Assembly (NCBI GenBank): GCA_003615045.1
Contig: ML014149.1
Location: forward strand, 1 to 64,000
Direction: 5' to 3'
DNA length: 64,000 bases
DNA from: Caulochytrium protostelioides
Taxonomy: Eukaryota; Chytridiomycota; Caulochytriomycetes; Caulochytriales; Caulochytriaceae
Shown here: piece by piece, positions 19,590 to 30,404 of the stretch
How the letters are laid out: every line of letters starts with the position of its first letter
Numbering within the stretch: position 1 is the stretch's first letter
The notes under the pieces: generated by a model
What the model was told of the DNA's origin: nothing
Seen by the model: the letters and a program-made list of their open reading frames with translations, nothing else
Databases searched by the model: none
Made by a program: the position numbers and the translations under genes

Positions 19590-22500
19590 TTAGATAGCCA
19601 CGCGGAGAGTCGTCGCCTGATTCGGGTCCAACACGGGATTGCCCAGCAGATCACTGATGCGACTGTCGAGTCGAGCAATGATCTGGTCATCCTGCTCGTA
19701 CAACCCCGTCGCCATCAGCGATCGGCGTTCATGAAAGAGCCGTTTAACCTCGTTCTGAAGCGAGGGCGGCAGCCGCGATAGCCGCGGGTCCGCAGCGATG
19801 GCAGCCGAGGGTGACATCATGGGCTGCGTAGCATCAGACGCCTTCGTCGCAGCACCTGTGCCCCGAAAATGGCTGGTCGATTTGGAAGCTGTCGGCGGAA
19901 ATGTCGCCATTCCCGGCTCATGAACGCTCGATGAGCCGGGACCCGGGCGCAGCACATCATCAGCATGACGGATATCGTGGTTGGGTGGTGACGGCGGCGC
20001 CTGGAAGGAGGGCAGCGGCTGCGATAAATAGGAGGTCCCCGTATACAGACCGCCCGGCCCATCCTCGGGCTCGAGTGCGAGATGCGCCAGCTCCCGAGAG
20101 ATGGCCGCGAGCGCAGCACGGCCACCAACGGCGCCGGCGCGGACCGCCCGCTCTTCCAACTCGGTTTGATTGGCAGACTGAAGTTCTTTCTGAAGAGCAG
20201 CGACCTTCGAGGTCAGCTTGACAGCATACGCCTTGTATCGACCCTTAGTAATCAGCAGACGCTCGATGCGGTTGCGCGCTTCATCCAGTTCTCGGCGAAG
20301 CAGGACTACATCTGTTGCACCACCAGCGCCCTTTTCACGAGGATCGCCAGATGCCAGACCCACTAAGCCACCCACAATGGCACGTGACCCCGCCGGGGGC
20401 GATTCCTGCGAGCCCGATGTGGGTGCCTGCTGCTGGGCACGTAACATTAAAACTTCTTCACGCAGCCGCACTTTTTCTAGTTCGGCTTCAGCCAACCGGT
20501 CACGGACGTGGGCATTCTCGCTTTCAAGTGCCGCATAGCGCGTTTCAGCCAGCTCGAGCGCAAGTCCGTCGGTTTCCGCATGCCGTTCGCGGCGGGCCTT
20601 ATCGTGGGCCTGGGCCAGTCGCCGCTCGTGCTCATAAGCATCGCGCTCTCGAGCCAACGCAGCCTCACCGGCCGCCAGCTCACGGGCGCGCGTTTCGACA
20701 TCTTCAATCATCTGACGCATCTCGCGTTCGACCTGTCGCACGTGGGCACTCTGTGCCTCCAGCTCTGTCAACCGCTGCGTTTCGCGGTGACGAAACTGCT
20801 GCGCGAGGGAGGTCACCAACGTGGCCTCGCGCTCCTGCAGTTTTGCCAGAAACGCCGCTTCCTCGCGCTGCTTCCATAGCTCCAAGTCTAGCGCCGCTTG
20901 ATACTCGGGGGTATCATGAATCGACGTCTCCATCGACGACTTATCAAGATGTTCAGGGGGTGCAGACGCGGAAGGATGCTGGCCTGACGCCAGTCGTGGC
21001 GCCGCGGTCGTTGCGGTGGGCTTGATCGGTGAATGGCGCGTGCTTTCGTCAATATGTCCCAATACTTCACTTGCCCCCTCGCCTACATGAGAGCGCTGCT
21101 GGTACTGGCCCTCACTAGCGGACGGTACGACCACGGATCGCGCTTGATCAACGGATGCTTGCGGATGGAACGAGCGCGTCCGCATACTCGCGGTCCGTGC
21201 AACGGGGATGAAACTCTCAGCCTGGCGATGATTGGATGCGACTGACGCAAGTTTTGCATCAGGTGAAGAGCTGGCGACGGCTGAGACCATGTCACGTCCG
21301 TCCAGTGGCTGAACAGCGTCCGTCGGATGAAACGATTCGAGGGCGATGCCGACGAGCAGGCGGCCGAGATGCGGTGTGGTAGGCTCATCACCTGGAGGCA
21401 GCAGACTGTCAGCGGCCGCGGAGGTCCACTCGAGCGGCGCGGCGATCTGGCGCTCTTTCACCAGCACGGGGCTTTCCTTGGAGCTCGGCTTGACCTTCTG
21501 CCACGATTCACGCAGCACATCGACGATCGCCACGGTCGCCACCGCGACACAGGCGTCCTCCGCATGAGCATGGCGCTGCCAGCACTCGATTTGAAGGGGG
21601 TGCTGAGCCAGCCACGTGGCCAGCTCATCGCGTGCCGCCACGAATTCGTAAGCACAGAAAGCTGGCGGTAGGGTAGCATAGCCCGCCTCGGGCGGCTGCA
21701 ACCCGACAGCCGGGTGTGAGATGAAGGGCGCGAACGTGCCGACCGTGCTGTACTGGTACTTGAAGTAGAGCTTGGCTGCTGGCAGAAGCATGTCAGCGCG
21801 GATCGCACGCAGATCAATTGACAGACGATACTGCTGCGGATGTGCCGTCTCGGGAAGCTGCTGCTGCAGGGGCGACAAACAGTCGTTGAGGTCGGATGCC
21901 TTGGACGCATCGACGATCGCGCGGGCACGCGAGGTCAAGGACGCGCCCACCGTGCGCAACCATGGCGCCGGAAGCAGTTCGCTGAGTCCGATAGCCCGGA
22001 ACTCGGTCTCGGGCGTGAATACGGCAGACATGCCGACAATCGGCATCGGGGTAGCGAGGGCGGCCTCCGCGGCCGTGAGCTCCGAGGCCGGGGGTCGAGG
22101 TGCTGTTTTGGAGCTCAGTGTCTTCAGCGTTAAAATACGTTCCACAGTGGGAAACATGCTCGCTGCCACCGACTTGAGGGGCGCATTGGCCTGACTCGCA
22201 CCAGGCCGGAACATTTGCGCGAGAGGCAGTTGCGATGTGCCGAGCACGACGGGCGGTCGGTCCGAAGGCGATGCGGAGGCCGGCGATGGTGGGGAAGAGG
22301 ATGAAGCGCTTTGGTAGTCCATTAACGACACAACCAGCACCTCGTTGCGAAGAACGGCTTCCACGTCGGCACGGAGTCCACGGAGCCGAATGGCGACACA
22401 CTCGACATCAAAAACCGGCTCTTCCAGCCGCGCAAAGCGGGGCGTTTTGCACGGCGTACCCAAGATAGACAAGGTAAACGCGAAGGGACCCTGCGGCGCG

Positions 22501-23324
22501 GATGAGGCACTGGCACCACCGGCGGCGTTCGCGACCAGCGCGTCGAGCGCATCGGCAAAGGCCAAGGTGAGTGCCAGCACCCACGTGGCCGAGCCGGGTC
22601 CCACAGCGTAGTAGCCGTCGTTGGTGAGCGTCACCTCCCGCGGACGAACCGACGCTGGAACCTTGTGCAATGCCACGTCTAGGCTGCCTGCGGGATCGGC
22701 GCCGGAGGCGGTGCCGACCATGCCGGCAACGGCCCCATCGTCGTCGACGCCGTCATGACCGGCATCCGAGCGGCGGTCTGCGGCATCCATCTCGTTCGAG
22801 CCGAGCGCCGACGCGGACCGAACAAGACTGTCTCGGGACCGGCTGGTGATCGCAGCGTCATAGATGGCAAATGCGACGCGGGCTTCCGGTCGAAACGGTC
22901 GTGCCGGCGCATCCGCAAGGGGGTACCATTTCTCAGCACCGCGGGCGGCCAGACTGCGGGTCCGCGGGGCCGCTCGGAGATCCAAGACAATGTACCCAAG
23001 CCGCTCCGGCTCATCGGGATGCGCTGTCGAGTGCGTATAAAAGACGAGTTTGAGGGGCGAGCGCTGACTCTTTAGCGTGCTAAGGGCTCGAGCGCTGAGA
23101 GAGAAAGCGAATCGGGTATCATAGGTGGGGTTCTGGGACGCGGCGATGCGGGCTGAGCTGAGGGTCTGACCGGCGAATGCAAGCGTCAGCGATGTCTGTG
23201 CGGCCGGCAGATGGGGGAACTTGCGGCCGTCGGTAACGGTGATGACGATCTGGAGCGGGGCCGTGTTTGCTGCGAACGTCTCGTCGGCACCGGGCGTGGA
23301 CGGCGCTGACGGAGAAGCCGCCAT
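19590..23324 (-). CDS. CEP120: CEP120 homologue, centriole assembly protein
   Basis: A 1,244-residue protein with the domain order of animal CEP120. C2A lies at about 22-150 (LQIVITVTDGRKFP...LGYIVLDLRAA...KWYPLADAP), C2B at about 222-370 and C2C at about 498-640 (YRLSIDLRAIRADMLLP...FCAYEFVAARDELATWL). The coiled coil starts at TPEYQAALDLELWKQREEAAF near 805 and ends near 1060. The C-terminal signature RLFHERRSLMATGLYEQDDQIIARLDSRISDLL near 1195-1230 is split here only for description; it matches the ERDxLLxTGVY...LDxxI block of CEP120. CEP120 controls centriole elongation and appendage formation, so its presence implies a flagellated life stage. The protein is about 25% longer than the human one, mainly in Ser/Pro-rich linkers. 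Intronless; starts at the first ATG. Confidence 0.92.
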   Translation of the reverse strand: MAASPSAPSTPGADETFAANTAPLQIVITVTDGRKFPHLPAAQTSLTLAFAGQTLSSARIAASQNPTYDTRFAFSLSARALSTLKSQRSPLKLVFYTHSTAHPDEPERLGYIVLDLRAAPRTRSLAARGAEKWYPLADAPARPFRPEARVAFAIYDAAITSRSRDSLVRSASALGSNEMDAADRRSDAGHDGVDDDGAVAGMVGTASGADPAGSLDVALHKVPASVRPREVTLTNDGYYAVGPGSATWVLALTLAFADALDALVANAAGGASASSAPQGPFAFTLSILGTPCKTPRFARLEEPVFDVECVAIRLRGLRADVEAVLRNEVLVVSLMDYQSASSSSPPSPASASPSDRPPVVLGTSQLPLAQMFRPGASQANAPLKSVAASMFPTVERILTLKTLSSKTAPRPPASELTAAEAALATPMPIVGMSAVFTPETEFRAIGLSELLPAPWLRTVGASLTSRARAIVDASKASDLNDCLSPLQQQLPETAHPQQYRLSIDLRAIRADMLLPAAKLYFKYQYSTVGTFAPFISHPAVGLQPPEAGYATLPPAFCAYEFVAARDELATWLAQHPLQIECWQRHAHAEDACVAVATVAIVDVLRESWQKVKPSSKESPVLVKERQIAAPLEWTSAAADSLLPPGDEPTTPHLGRLLVGIALESFHPTDAVQPLDGRDMVSAVASSSPDAKLASVASNHRQAESFIPVARTASMRTRSFHPQASVDQARSVVVPSASEGQYQQRSHVGEGASEVLGHIDESTRHSPIKPTATTAAPRLASGQHPSASAPPEHLDKSSMETSIHDTPEYQAALDLELWKQREEAAFLAKLQEREATLVTSLAQQFRHRETQRLTELEAQSAHVRQVEREMRQMIEDVETRARELAAGEAALARERDAYEHERRLAQAHDKARRERHAETDGLALELAETRYAALESENAHVRDRLAEAELEKVRLREEVLMLRAQQQAPTSGSQESPPAGSRAIVGGLVGLASGDPREKGAGGATDVVLLRRELDEARNRIERLLITKGRYKAYAVKLTSKVAALQKELQSANQTELEERAVRAGAVGGRAALAAISRELAHLALEPEDGPGGLYTGTSYLSQPLPSFQAPPSPPNHDIRHADDVLRPGPGSSSVHEPGMATFPPTASKSTSHFRGTGAATKASDATQPMMSPSAAIAADPRLSRLPPSLQNEVKRLFHERRSLMATGLYEQDDQIIARLDSRISDLLGNPVLDPNQATTLRVAI

Positions 23325-25960
23325 AGGTTCAAAACGACGCGCACGCCGAGCGGAAGCTGGGTGACGCTAGAAAGTAGAACAACCTTGAGTCACGGTAAGC
23401 AGCTAGCCGCGATCGCTTCAAGGTTCTGCGTATCTCCAGCCGCTTCACGGAATTTAATGAAAATGAAACTCGAAATGACGGCACCGAGACAAGTGATAAA
23501 GAACTGGCGAGTTTGCTGTGTGATCGATCGGATCGATCGATTGATCGATCACACCAGAGCGCGGACCGTGTCTCAGGCCACGGATGAAGGCCAACCTGTG
23601 CTTCAACTATTTAGAGCGAAAAGCGGACTCCAAATATAGGGCGGGGGCTTCATCAGAAACGCTGTTTCAGGTCAGCGAAGGATAAAGTTGCCGACCACAT
23701 CCCCCAGCCGGCCCTGCCCCCCGATGCGTAGGAAGCCTGCCAGACGAGGGCAGACAGCGTTGGATTTTCAGGGCGGCTTTTCGAGTCAAGACCAGCAGCC
23801 GAAGGGAACAGCTTTGACGAAAAGGGTGTGTGGCTCAGCCGGCGTGGCTCAGCCGAAGCCCAAAAGGGCACTTTTCGTCGCACCAGATCAGCGCCCGAAA
23901 AATACGAGCAAGAGCCTCGCCAAGATTTAGGAGACCCGAAAGACGTTCTAGTTCAATGGTCTTCCCAGCTGCCCGTGCAAGCTGACCAGATCGATGTCTC
24001 AAAGTAAAATGCGCTGCGGCTTCCGATCCTTTTTATCAAGATTACGCAAGACGACTTGCCAGGCCATCTACAAGCTCGAGTCAGACGGTAGAGTACATGT
24101 TAATGAAATCAAGTTCCATATCCAGCTATTACTGTACATGAGAGACTTGCGCATTTTTCACATGAAAGGGATGACCCATAACGCACTGTATCCTGACCGG
24201 CTCGCGTCATCATATCGTTTACAAGTTTGGCAAGTGGAGCTATCTCGAGCTGAAGAACTTTATTTGTGATTACCATGTTGTCCAGGACGCTGGTAAACGT
24301 ATGAAGCTGCCTGTGGGAGACGCCGGCTTCGGCAATCGGACTCTCGCACTCTCTTCCTAATTATTTACCGTGATGACGGCTCTTTACAATGATGGATAGC
24401 CGCTTAGTCACCGCTAACGAGGGACCCCCCTCTCATTTGCCGCCGACGCGAAGGGGGGCCGAGCCGGGGCCGAGCCGGGGCCGAGCCGGGGCCGAGCCGG
24501 GGCCGAGCCGGCAAGTGCCAGGCCAGACCAGCAGATGGGCTGGGCCGGCCGGGGACGGGTGGCCCAGGGGCCCATCCATCCATCCATCCGTCGGCCCGCC
24601 GGTTCGGGATGGCGATGGTCCAGCCGATGCCAGCGCCGGCTCATACAAGTCGCGGTAGTACAAGAGGTATACTTCAGGTGCTCAGAGTGTGCAGAGGAGG
24701 TCAGACCAGCCGGCTATCGCTCAAGTCGGCCATGTGCGATAATCGTGAGCGCGAGGCATCCGGATCCGTAGACCACGCTCACCACCCGTCTGACCGTCCC
24801 CCCTTTCCCATTTCTTAACCATTCGTTATTGATCAAAATGGTAAAGCTTACGAGCCCATATCCATTCATGCCGCTGCCGCGTTCCAGTCCGTATGAAAGA
24901 AAGACCCGACGAGAGAAACCGGTGACCGCCGAGAGAACTGTACCAGACGCTCGGCCTGCTGCCTGTCTGATAGGCCGCATCCACGCATACTAGCGAGAAC
25001 GCTGTCGCCAGCCTGTAGCGAAACGGAGAAAAGCGCTGCTCGCTGTTGCCGCTGCTATGCGGCTACCCGTCGTCCAGATGGATGGCACCGGAGCTGCTGG
25101 CCGATTACTTCTCTTGCGCTCGTTCGCCCTTCGGAGGTGTGAACCTGGGTGCGGCGGCCGCTCAAACGCGCCTCCGCTCATCCCGGGCAGCATAGCCTCA
25201 TTGGTGATACCGCACGAAGGTCCCGGCACATGCTGGAAGAGCGTCACACCCGTGCTTCCCCGGGCTCGCGCTCATCAGGACAATGCGGCGCGTTCAGCAG
25301 CGTCGTGCGTGGATGCCATGCCGCGGACAGCTTCTCGGCCTCAAGGCCGTGTGATCGGCGATGGGTTCCAGGGCTCATCCCGACAACCCATCGTACGTTC
25401 GCTGCCTCAAGGCCGTTCACGTGGTCATGCCGGAAGCCGTCTGCCCAAACACCGCTGTCCATTGACGGACACCGCCGGCTATACTTCCCGCCCCGATGCG
25501 GACGTTGCAGCCAACGATGATGCACACGGCGGCCTAATTCGTCATTGCGGTTTCGTCCGAGGAACACCGAGGATTCCTAACTTCAGCGTGTGGTGGAGTC
25601 CGGGGCGGTGTCGGCGATCAAAACCTACTCCCTGGCGACGCCGGGTTTTTGCCTCGGAGTCACAGGAAGCAGTGACTGCTCCAATTGCTTCGTCCTGGTG
25701 CTTCTCGCACATGGTCCGACAGGCCGGTTCTCGTGACGTTGATCTCTTGCAAAATGCATGGCCATTCGAGATCTTTGCGATAGGATGAACGACAGCACTT
25801 CGTGCGAGTGGAATCTTCTTGCGATATCCTGGTCATCTTCTCTTGTCTGCTCTATAAGTGGCTGGGCACCTATTTCGGATGACTGAACGCCAGTTTCTCT
25901 CAGCGATGTCTTATCATGCTTGGATACTCACTCTATGGTTTCTTTCATTTTTGTGAACAG
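23325..25960. other. Long spacer upstream of eS4
   Basis: About 2.6 kb without a recognisable gene. It holds a GATC-rich palindromic patch (about 23522-23550), a five-unit 11-bp tandem repeat (24455-24509), CCAT repeats near 24573-24592, and an AT-richer stretch at 23400-24400. A 243-codon plus frame at 25057-25788 shows no family features. A CTATAA-like element near 25850 and a TACTCAC branch-point-like sequence at 25925 belong to the eS4 gene. Confidence 0.5.
24455..24509. repeat. Five-copy 11-bp tandem repeat
   Basis: Five exact head-to-tail copies of GGGGCCGAGCC. It lies outside any gene. Runs of four G recur every 11 bases on the plus strand, which could allow G-quadruplex folding. Most likely a minisatellite arisen by slippage. 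Confidence 0.9.
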
Positions 25961-26743
25961 GCTCGCGGTCCCCAGAAGCACATGAAGCGCCTGACGGCCC
26001 CCAAGCACTGGATGCTTTCCAAGCTTGCGGGCACCTGGGCTCCCCGCCCTTCGTCGGGCCCGCACAAGAAGCGTGAGTGCCTTCCCCTCATCATCTTCCT
26101 GCGCAACCGCCTGAAGTACGCCATGAACGCCAAGGAGGTCCAGTCCATCCTTATGCAGCGTCTGGTCGCCGTCGACGGCAAGGTCCGCACCGATTCGACC
26201 TACCCTGCCGGCTTCATGGACGTTGTCTCCATCGAGAAGACCGGCGAGCACTTCCGCCTCATCTTCGACACTAAGGGCCGCTACGCCATCCACCGCATCT
26301 CTGCCGAGGAGGCTCAGTACAAGCTGCTCAAGATCACCGCTGTCGCCCGTGGCGCCCAGGGCATCCCCTACGCCACCACCCACGATGGCCGCACCATCCG
26401 CTACCCCGACCCCCTGATCAAGGTCAACGACACCGTCAAGTTCGAGCTCGCTACCGGCGCCGTCACTGAGATCGTCAAGTTCGCTCCGGGTGCCCTCGCC
26501 TACACCACTGGCGGTCGCAACAAGGGCCGTGTCGGCCACATCGTCCACGTCGAGCGCCACATGGGCGGCTTCGACATCGTCCACATCAAGGATGCCGCCG
26601 GCCACGCTTTCGCCACCCGCATCTCCAACGTCTGCATCATCGGCGAGCACAATGCGCCCCTCATCTCCCTGCCCAAGGGCGACGGTGTCAAGCTCACGAT
26701 CACCGAGGAGCGCGACCTCCGCCGTGCCACCCGTCTCGCCTAA
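25961..26743 (+). CDS. RPS4: 40S ribosomal protein eS4 (RPS4), main exon
   Basis: The second exon of eS4. It begins at [22 protein letters not shown], directly behind the acceptor TTTTTGTGAACAG (AG at 25959-25960), and ends with RRATRLA. The frame can be read back to an ATG at 25916, but those 15 residues are intron: eS4 proteins begin with Met-Ala-Arg-Gly-Pro. The start codon therefore lies upstream in a tiny first exon; ATG|GTCCGA at 25711 is one candidate (intron of 247 bases) and ATG|GTTTCT at 25935 another (23 bases, improbably short). S4-like RNA-binding, eS4 central and KOW regions are all present. Codon use is strongly biased to C-ending codons, typical of high expression. It is a structural component of the small subunit. 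Confidence 0.93.
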   Translation, partial: ARGPQKHMKRLTAPKHWMLSKLAGTWAPRPSSGPHKKRECLPLIIFLRNRLKYAMNAKEVQSILMQRLVAVDGKVRTDSTYPAGFMDVVSIEKTGEHFRLIFDTKGRYAIHRISAEEAQYKLLKITAVARGAQGIPYATTHDGRTIRYPDPLIKVNDTVKFELATGAVTEIVKFAPGALAYTTGGRNKGRVGHIVHVERHMGGFDIVHIKDAAGHAFATRISNVCIIGEHNAPLISLPKGDGVKLTITEERDLRRATRLA

Positions 26744-27304
26744 GCGAGGACGGCGCTCCCTGGGGCTGGCGGCGCTCCGCTATCTAATGAGCGTCGCTGG
26801 CGGCCTTGGCGGTTTTGCTTCTCAACCATGTGGCTTTGCAGTCGTGGCATCATCAGCACGGGGTCACCTAGCGACCTGACCGGCGCGGGTTCTTCTCTTC
26901 CATGCCTCTTGACGGGTGGGTGGGTGCCGCCATGGTGAAAGGGAGTTTGAGTCTCTCTTTTCTGTGATCTCGTGATTGTGCGCTCCCTGTCGCGATGTGG
27001 GGGGCGCTTGGTCTCGCCGGACCTGGTGCTTCATTTCCTGATTGCGTGTATGCGTGTATGAAAAGCAAATCGACGAGTTTTTGTGATTTTTTAAATATGC
27101 TTGGATCTTTATTGTTGGCCGGGTAATCAGATAGTGGTGATCTGTGCCATGCGGGGGGAGCGCATGGGTGGTACGGGAAGTGCAGCTATATCGGACTTTG
27201 TCTTGCTGAATCGGGTCTTAATCTGATAACGTCCTATGACGGCTATGACACAAGAGCGAGCCAGCAAGGGGTGCGAACTCGGCAAACGCGAAAACGATCG
27301 TTGA
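26744..27304. other. 3' flank between convergent eS4 and SPX-SerB genes
   Basis: 560 bases between two converging genes, AT-richer towards 27060-27110 (TTTTTGTGATTTTTTAAATATG), as expected for transcript ends. No gene or RNA recognised. Confidence 0.5.
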
Positions 27305-29857
27305 TTAGTCCATCTGTACGAGCTGGCGTGCGTCTTCTTCGCTGTAACCGAGTAAGTGTAGCACATTCATCAGACTCGGCTGGTTGATGCGGGCCGGCGC
27401 GCGCTCTTGAACCTTGGGCTTGGCATGGAACGCGATGCCGAGACCCGCCGCAGCAAGCATCCACAAGTCGTTGGCACCATCACCTACGGCGATCACTTGG
27501 CTCGGGAGCACACTTTCGGCCTGCGCAATGACGCTCAGCAGTTCGGCCTTACGCAGCCCATCGACGATGGGCCCGGCGATTTTGCCCGTCAGACGGGTCC
27601 CATCCGGTGTCACCTGCAGGTTGTTGGCGAAGGCATAGTCCAGATCCAGCGACTGCTTGACATAGTTCGCGAGCGGCGTGAAGCCGCCACTGATCACGGC
27701 GAGCTTGTACCCGAGCCGCTTGAGACAGCGACACAGGGCATGGGCGCCTTCCGTAAATACGAGCTTCGCTTTTACGTCCTGGAGCACCGAGAGCGGCAAC
27801 CCTTCGAGCAGGGCGACGCGCGCGCGCAGACTCGCCGAGAAATCGAGTTCACCATTCATGGCGGCCTCCGTGATCGCAGCAACCTGCTCGACCACACCGG
27901 CATGCTTTGCGATCTCGTCGATGACTTCCTGCTGGATCAGTGTTGAGTCCATATCAAATACGACCAGGCGCTTGTTCTTGCGGAAGACGTTGTGCGGCTG
28001 GACCGCCACATCCGTGGCGTGCTGCCGCGATAGCTGGATCAAATCCGTGCGCAACGTCTCGAGCACAACGTCTCGCGGGACCGAGAGGCGGTAATCGATT
28101 GACGTGAGCTTGTCGGTCGCATCCGAAAGCCGCGTCATGGTCTCGATCGAAATTTTACGCTCCAGGAACATGCGTGTCAAGGCCGCCAAGAAATCTGCTT
28201 TGAGGCCGTGCTGGTTGAGCACCGTCGCCATGTACTTCGTGCGGTCCTGGTACGGCGCGTCTTCCAACCGGGCGGCCAACAAGCTCTTGTCAGTCTGGAC
28301 CGCATCGAAGGTGACCTGCGCATCCCAGCGCCGGGCTGCTTCCGTGAGCGCCGAGAATATACCGATCGCTTCGCTCGTGAGCACCACAACCGCGCCAAAC
28401 GTCACGTGGTGGTGACGACGAGCCAAACTAAAGTCGAGGATGCCGAGACCATGGGCCGCCGTGGCTTCAAGCAGGGTGTTAATGATGTCAGTGCCATGGT
28501 CACCCGCGATACTGATAAGGATGCGTTGCGGCAGATCGAAGCCCAGTCCGACCGCCGACATCGTCGCTTGCTTGGGAGACGACAGGATACCGGCAGCCGT
28601 TGCCGCGGGCGACAGCGTTATGTCTGGCGAGGACATGCGGTGCAGCGTCGCGGCCGCCGTCGGCGAGAGCGGAATCGCAAACGTTGGCGACGTCGCGCCG
28701 GCATTACTTCCAGAAGCCGTCGCCGACGCTGATGTCGCCGCGGCATGGTTGCCCGCCAGGAAGTTCATCAACCGCTGCTTTAGGGCCACTGTCTGCTGGG
28801 TGGGGTACTTGTCAGAACGACCCAGCTGCGTCAGATACGCTTCGCCGAGCTGGAGACCGGTATGGCGGTCGTTCTTTTTCAGGATCTTGCGAATGCCTGT
28901 GTAGTTGATGTAGAGGGCGCGCTCGAGCGCAACCACGGCGTCCAGCAGGGCCCGCGCTGCAACCGTGGGTGTCGGTTTGCCGCCGGCCGTCGCGGTCGTG
29001 GGCGACGCCGGGCGGCTGCCGGTCCCGTACTCGGCAAAGAATGCCTCGCCTTGCAAATCGAGTTGCGCCGCGCTCGCGATGTAGTGTGCAAACACGCGAT
29101 CGACTTCGGCAGTCAGCATCGTAAAGAAGGATGTTTCGGCGGCCTGCAGCCCCGCGAGACGGGCGCCCGCCGCGGCCGCAAAGCGTCCAAGGTCCGGGCA
29201 GGCGGCCGAGTGGCCCTCGCTCGATTCGGCCGTTTCGGCGAGGGTGGAAGGCGAGGCCATCATGGCGAGGGAGGCAGCGCCGCCGCGGCTGTGGAGCAGA
29301 TCGAGTGCGCCACCCGGAAAAGCACTCTGCGAGCCATATTTGCGGTGCATCATGGACAGATGGGGCCGCCCGGTGCCGCTCTCGCGGCCGGGGGGCACCG
29401 CCGCACGTGGCATCGTCGTGGCGGGCGTTGTGGTCGTAACTGCTTCTGCCGACGAAGCCGAGGATCCCGACGGTGCCTCGGTTCCTGGCCGATCGGCCGA
29501 GCTGGTCGAGATCGTGGAAGACGAATTGTCGACGGCGGCCGGACGACGGGCATTGTCGCTGGAGGCGACGACCTCGCTTTCTTCGGTGCTCTCCCACAGC
29601 GCGGGAGCCGACGCGGAGGCCGATGCAGCGTTCTGCACGAGACGGGAGGGGCTCACATCGTGCAGTCCCTGATGCGATGCGCGACGGGGACGCGCGGGAG
29701 GCGGCGGGGCCACGGGCAGCTCGAGCGTGTGCGTTAGATTATACGGCGCAACATGGTCCTTGATGAAGGTCTTGAGCGCATTGTAGTCGAGCGACGCGGC
29801 GGCCAAAGCGTCATCCGACTGCGCGCGGCGCGCCGCCAGGAACTTGCCAAACTTCAT
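27305..29857 (-). CDS. SPX-ACT-ACT-phosphoserine phosphatase fusion
   Basis: An 850-residue protein. The N-terminus MKFGKFLAARRAQ...LDYNALKTFIKDHV is the first helix pair of an SPX domain; the second half follows a Ser/Ala-rich insert and ends with YINYTGIRKILKKNDR near 315-330, the SPX signature whose lysines bind inositol pyrophosphates. Two ACT-like domains follow (about 440-530 ILISIAGDHGTDIINTLL, and 543-620). The HAD phosphatase of the SerB type (628-835) has DMDST (635-639), VISGGFT, the TGKIAGPIVDGLRK lysine and GDGANDLWML. SerB makes serine from phosphoserine. The enzyme half looks fully active. Fusion to SPX suggests that serine synthesis, or the phosphate it releases, is tied to phosphate status. 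Intact, intronless, first ATG. Confidence 0.88.
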   Translation of the reverse strand: MKFGKFLAARRAQSDDALAAASLDYNALKTFIKDHVAPYNLTHTLELPVAPPPPARPRRASHQGLHDVSPSRLVQNAASASASAPALWESTEESEVVASSDNARRPAAVDNSSSTISTSSADRPGTEAPSGSSASSAEAVTTTTPATTMPRAAVPPGRESGTGRPHLSMMHRKYGSQSAFPGGALDLLHSRGGAASLAMMASPSTLAETAESSEGHSAACPDLGRFAAAAGARLAGLQAAETSFFTMLTAEVDRVFAHYIASAAQLDLQGEAFFAEYGTGSRPASPTTATAGGKPTPTVAARALLDAVVALERALYINYTGIRKILKKNDRHTGLQLGEAYLTQLGRSDKYPTQQTVALKQRLMNFLAGNHAAATSASATASGSNAGATSPTFAIPLSPTAAATLHRMSSPDITLSPAATAAGILSSPKQATMSAVGLGFDLPQRILISIAGDHGTDIINTLLEATAAHGLGILDFSLARRHHHVTFGAVVVLTSEAIGIFSALTEAARRWDAQVTFDAVQTDKSLLAARLEDAPYQDRTKYMATVLNQHGLKADFLAALTRMFLERKISIETMTRLSDATDKLTSIDYRLSVPRDVVLETLRTDLIQLSRQHATDVAVQPHNVFRKNKRLVVFDMDSTLIQQEVIDEIAKHAGVVEQVAAITEAAMNGELDFSASLRARVALLEGLPLSVLQDVKAKLVFTEGAHALCRCLKRLGYKLAVISGGFTPLANYVKQSLDLDYAFANNLQVTPDGTRLTGKIAGPIVDGLRKAELLSVIAQAESVLPSQVIAVGDGANDLWMLAAAGLGIAFHAKPKVQERAPARINQPSLMNVLHLLGYSEEDARQLVQMD

Positions 29858-30404
29858 GGCGTGTGGATCGTCTACCGATGGACCGATATATCGATGGATC
29901 GATGGAGGGGTGCACCCGGTATAATGTCAAAACACGCGACTAAAGAGAGAATGGCTATAATCAACATACATTGTTCCTGCCACAATCACCCGCTTTCTCA
30001 TAGGACATGCTGCATGCAATCGCCAGCAGGCATCGCTCAATGCATTTTGACTCAATGTCGTCGTGTTGACCGATACGCAGCGATCATGCTGATTCCTTTG
30101 GATACGATCGCTCATGAGCGCGTCGGGACGTCGGAGCATGGCGGAGGCAGGGATGCACCACACACGTCCACTCAGGCTTGCAAATTGTGGCGCTTGCTCT
30201 CTGTTTATGCACAACAGGGATTCCGACTTGTCGGGCCGTCTCTGTTGCTTTGCGTTTTTCCAGGTCGACACCCCCTCGCGACCCGTTCTCCGCACGGCAG
30301 ACCTCTTTCCAGTGAACCCTCACTTTTCAGGGCCTGCCGTGAAGGCCGTGCATGGGTTCACTGGGTTGCGCAATGGATCGTGCTTAGCTTAGCTCTCCTG
30401 CCAT
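29858..30404. other. Spacer upstream of SPX-SerB
   Basis: About 550 bases, lower in GC than the gene, with ATCGATGG-type direct repeats at 29885-29910. Contains the presumed promoter of the phosphatase gene. No gene recognised. Confidence 0.4.

Noticed and set aside
25057-25788. 243-codon plus frame upstream of eS4
   Set aside because: No family features or compositional support; overlaps the region expected to hold the eS4 promoter and first exon.
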